Source of the DNA: an uncultured Ruegeria sp.
GTDB lineage: Bacteria; Pseudomonadota; Alphaproteobacteria; Rhodobacterales; Rhodobacteraceae
Assembly (NCBI RefSeq): GCF_947497005.1
Contig: NZ_CANMFF010000007.1
Coordinates: 124,001 to 188,000, forward strand
Reading direction: 5' to 3'
Length of the DNA: 64,000 nt
Shown here: one piece after another, positions 63,536 through 64,000 of the stretch
Layout: the number at the start of each line of letters is the position of its first letter
How positions within the stretch are numbered: position 1 is the first letter of the stretch
Notes under the pieces: model-generated
What the model was told of the DNA's origin: nothing
Databases searched by the model: none
The model's input: the letters and a program-made list of their open reading frames with translations, nothing else
Position numbers and translations under genes: made by a program

Positions 63536-63985
63536 ATGAGCCAATCCCCCAAGATCGGCGCTTTGGCGGTTGTTCTGCATCACGATCAGGTTCTTCTGGT
63601 TCAGCGCAGCAAACAGCCGGATAAAGGGCTTTGGGGATTCCCGGGTGGTCATGTGGAGTGGGGAGAAACCGTTTTGCAGGCGGCGCAACGCGAGTTGCTG
63701 GAAGAAACCTCGGTAATCGCGCATCCAGCGCACTACCTGAACAATCTGGATCTGCTTCGGCATGATGCCAAAGGCCACGTCGTGTCCCATTACCTGCTGG
63801 TCGGCGTCGCCTGCCACTTTCAGTCCGGTACGCCAAAGGCCGGCGACGACGCATTAGATGCCCGCTGGTTTCCCATTGAACAGATACGTCAGGGCGACCT
63901 GCCGATGAGCGCTCGGGTCATCGACCTCATGGAATACGCATTGCGCGCAGGTCAAACATCCGCTGATCTTGTGAGCCGCCCATAA
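63536..63985 (+). CDS. NUDIX hydrolase
   Basis: The 149-residue product has the Nudix box GGHVEWGETVLQAAQRELLEE (GX5EX7REUXEEXGU form). The fold start KIGALAVVLHHDQVLLVQRS precedes it. It hydrolyses a nucleoside diphosphate-X compound; the substrate is not readable. The ATG chosen begins MSQSPKIGA, 4 bp after the DsbD-like gene. An upstream reading overlaps that gene and is not real. Fifteen bases remain to the window end. Confidence 0.9.
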   Translation: MSQSPKIGALAVVLHHDQVLLVQRSKQPDKGLWGFPGGHVEWGETVLQAAQRELLEETSVIAHPAHYLNNLDLLRHDAKGHVVSHYLLVGVACHFQSGTPKAGDDALDARWFPIEQIRQGDLPMSARVIDLMEYALRAGQTSADLVSRP

Positions 63986-64000
63986 AGCAACCCGGACAGC

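Overview
The window is about 60% GC, densely coded chromosome from a marine-type alphaproteobacterium of the Rhodobacterales, most likely the Roseobacter group (Ruegeria-like). The evidence is protein content and gene order: sdhCDA, mdh and sucCDAB-lpd together in one tricarboxylic acid (TCA) cluster, an ethylmalonyl-CoA pathway pair (mesaconyl-CoA hydratase and (3S)-malyl-CoA thioesterase), a phaAB pair, a DmdC-type acyl-CoA dehydrogenase, ETF-ubiquinone oxidoreductase and the tiny aa3-oxidase subunit IV. This assignment rests on recognition of families, not on a database search. I see no rRNA, tRNA, insertion sequence, prophage or CRISPR array.

Layout. 1-2620: start of the sdh operon (minus strand, sdhA runs off the left edge) and a VWA/DUF1194 secreted protein. 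2675-5340: minus-strand operon mcl2-nnrU-DUF1737-mch. 5511-6572: a small secreted protein and a TSUP permease. 6734-19446: mdh, then a long plus-strand suc/lpd operon in which six non-TCA genes are embedded, including a glycosyltransferase between sucC and sucD. 19468-20741: divergent TetR/flavodoxin-fold oxidoreductase pair with three operator palindromes. 20763-23680: PNPOx-like protein, PlsC, FtsX, FtsE. 23851-30331: zinc-ribbon membrane protein, then the minus-strand operon argH, two lipoproteins, lysA, DUF4175. 30353-34396: TlpA-like thioredoxin, small secreted or membrane proteins, a fatty acid hydroxylase-type enzyme and an EAL protein. 34587-36672: phaA and phaB, with terminators and a probable PhaR operator. 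36751-41919: small ORF, LysR/DMT exporter, YdcH, methyltransferase, DUF2007, polyprenyl diphosphate synthase, IspE. 41909-48729: TPR protein, ETF-QO, SoxR, a VOC protein, GreA, GNAT. 48726-54436: molybdenum cofactor operon (fdhD, membrane protein, mobA, mobB, and a moeA fused to an unrelated N-terminal domain) and azlCD. 54425-57666: lipoprotein, cox IV, a phospholipase A2-like secreted protein and a membrane-linked glycerophosphodiesterase. 57723-63985: DUF protein, MBL hydrolase, acyl-CoA dehydrogenase, TsaC/Sua5, YqgE, DsbD-N-domain protein and NUDIX hydrolase.

How it fits together. The core is acetyl-CoA/C4 metabolism: PhaA and PhaB make 3-hydroxybutyryl-CoA, which feeds both polyhydroxybutyrate and the ethylmalonyl-CoA pathway. 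Mch and Mcl2 act late in that pathway to give malate, and Sdh, Mdh and Suc/Lpd complete the cycle. The best regulatory observation is a perfect palindrome, TGTGATCACA, that occurs twice with exactly 21 bp spacing upstream of sdhC and again twice with exactly 21 bp spacing upstream of sucC. The strangest structural observation is a 29-codon remnant resembling the start of sucD just before the glycosyltransferase that splits sucC from sucD.
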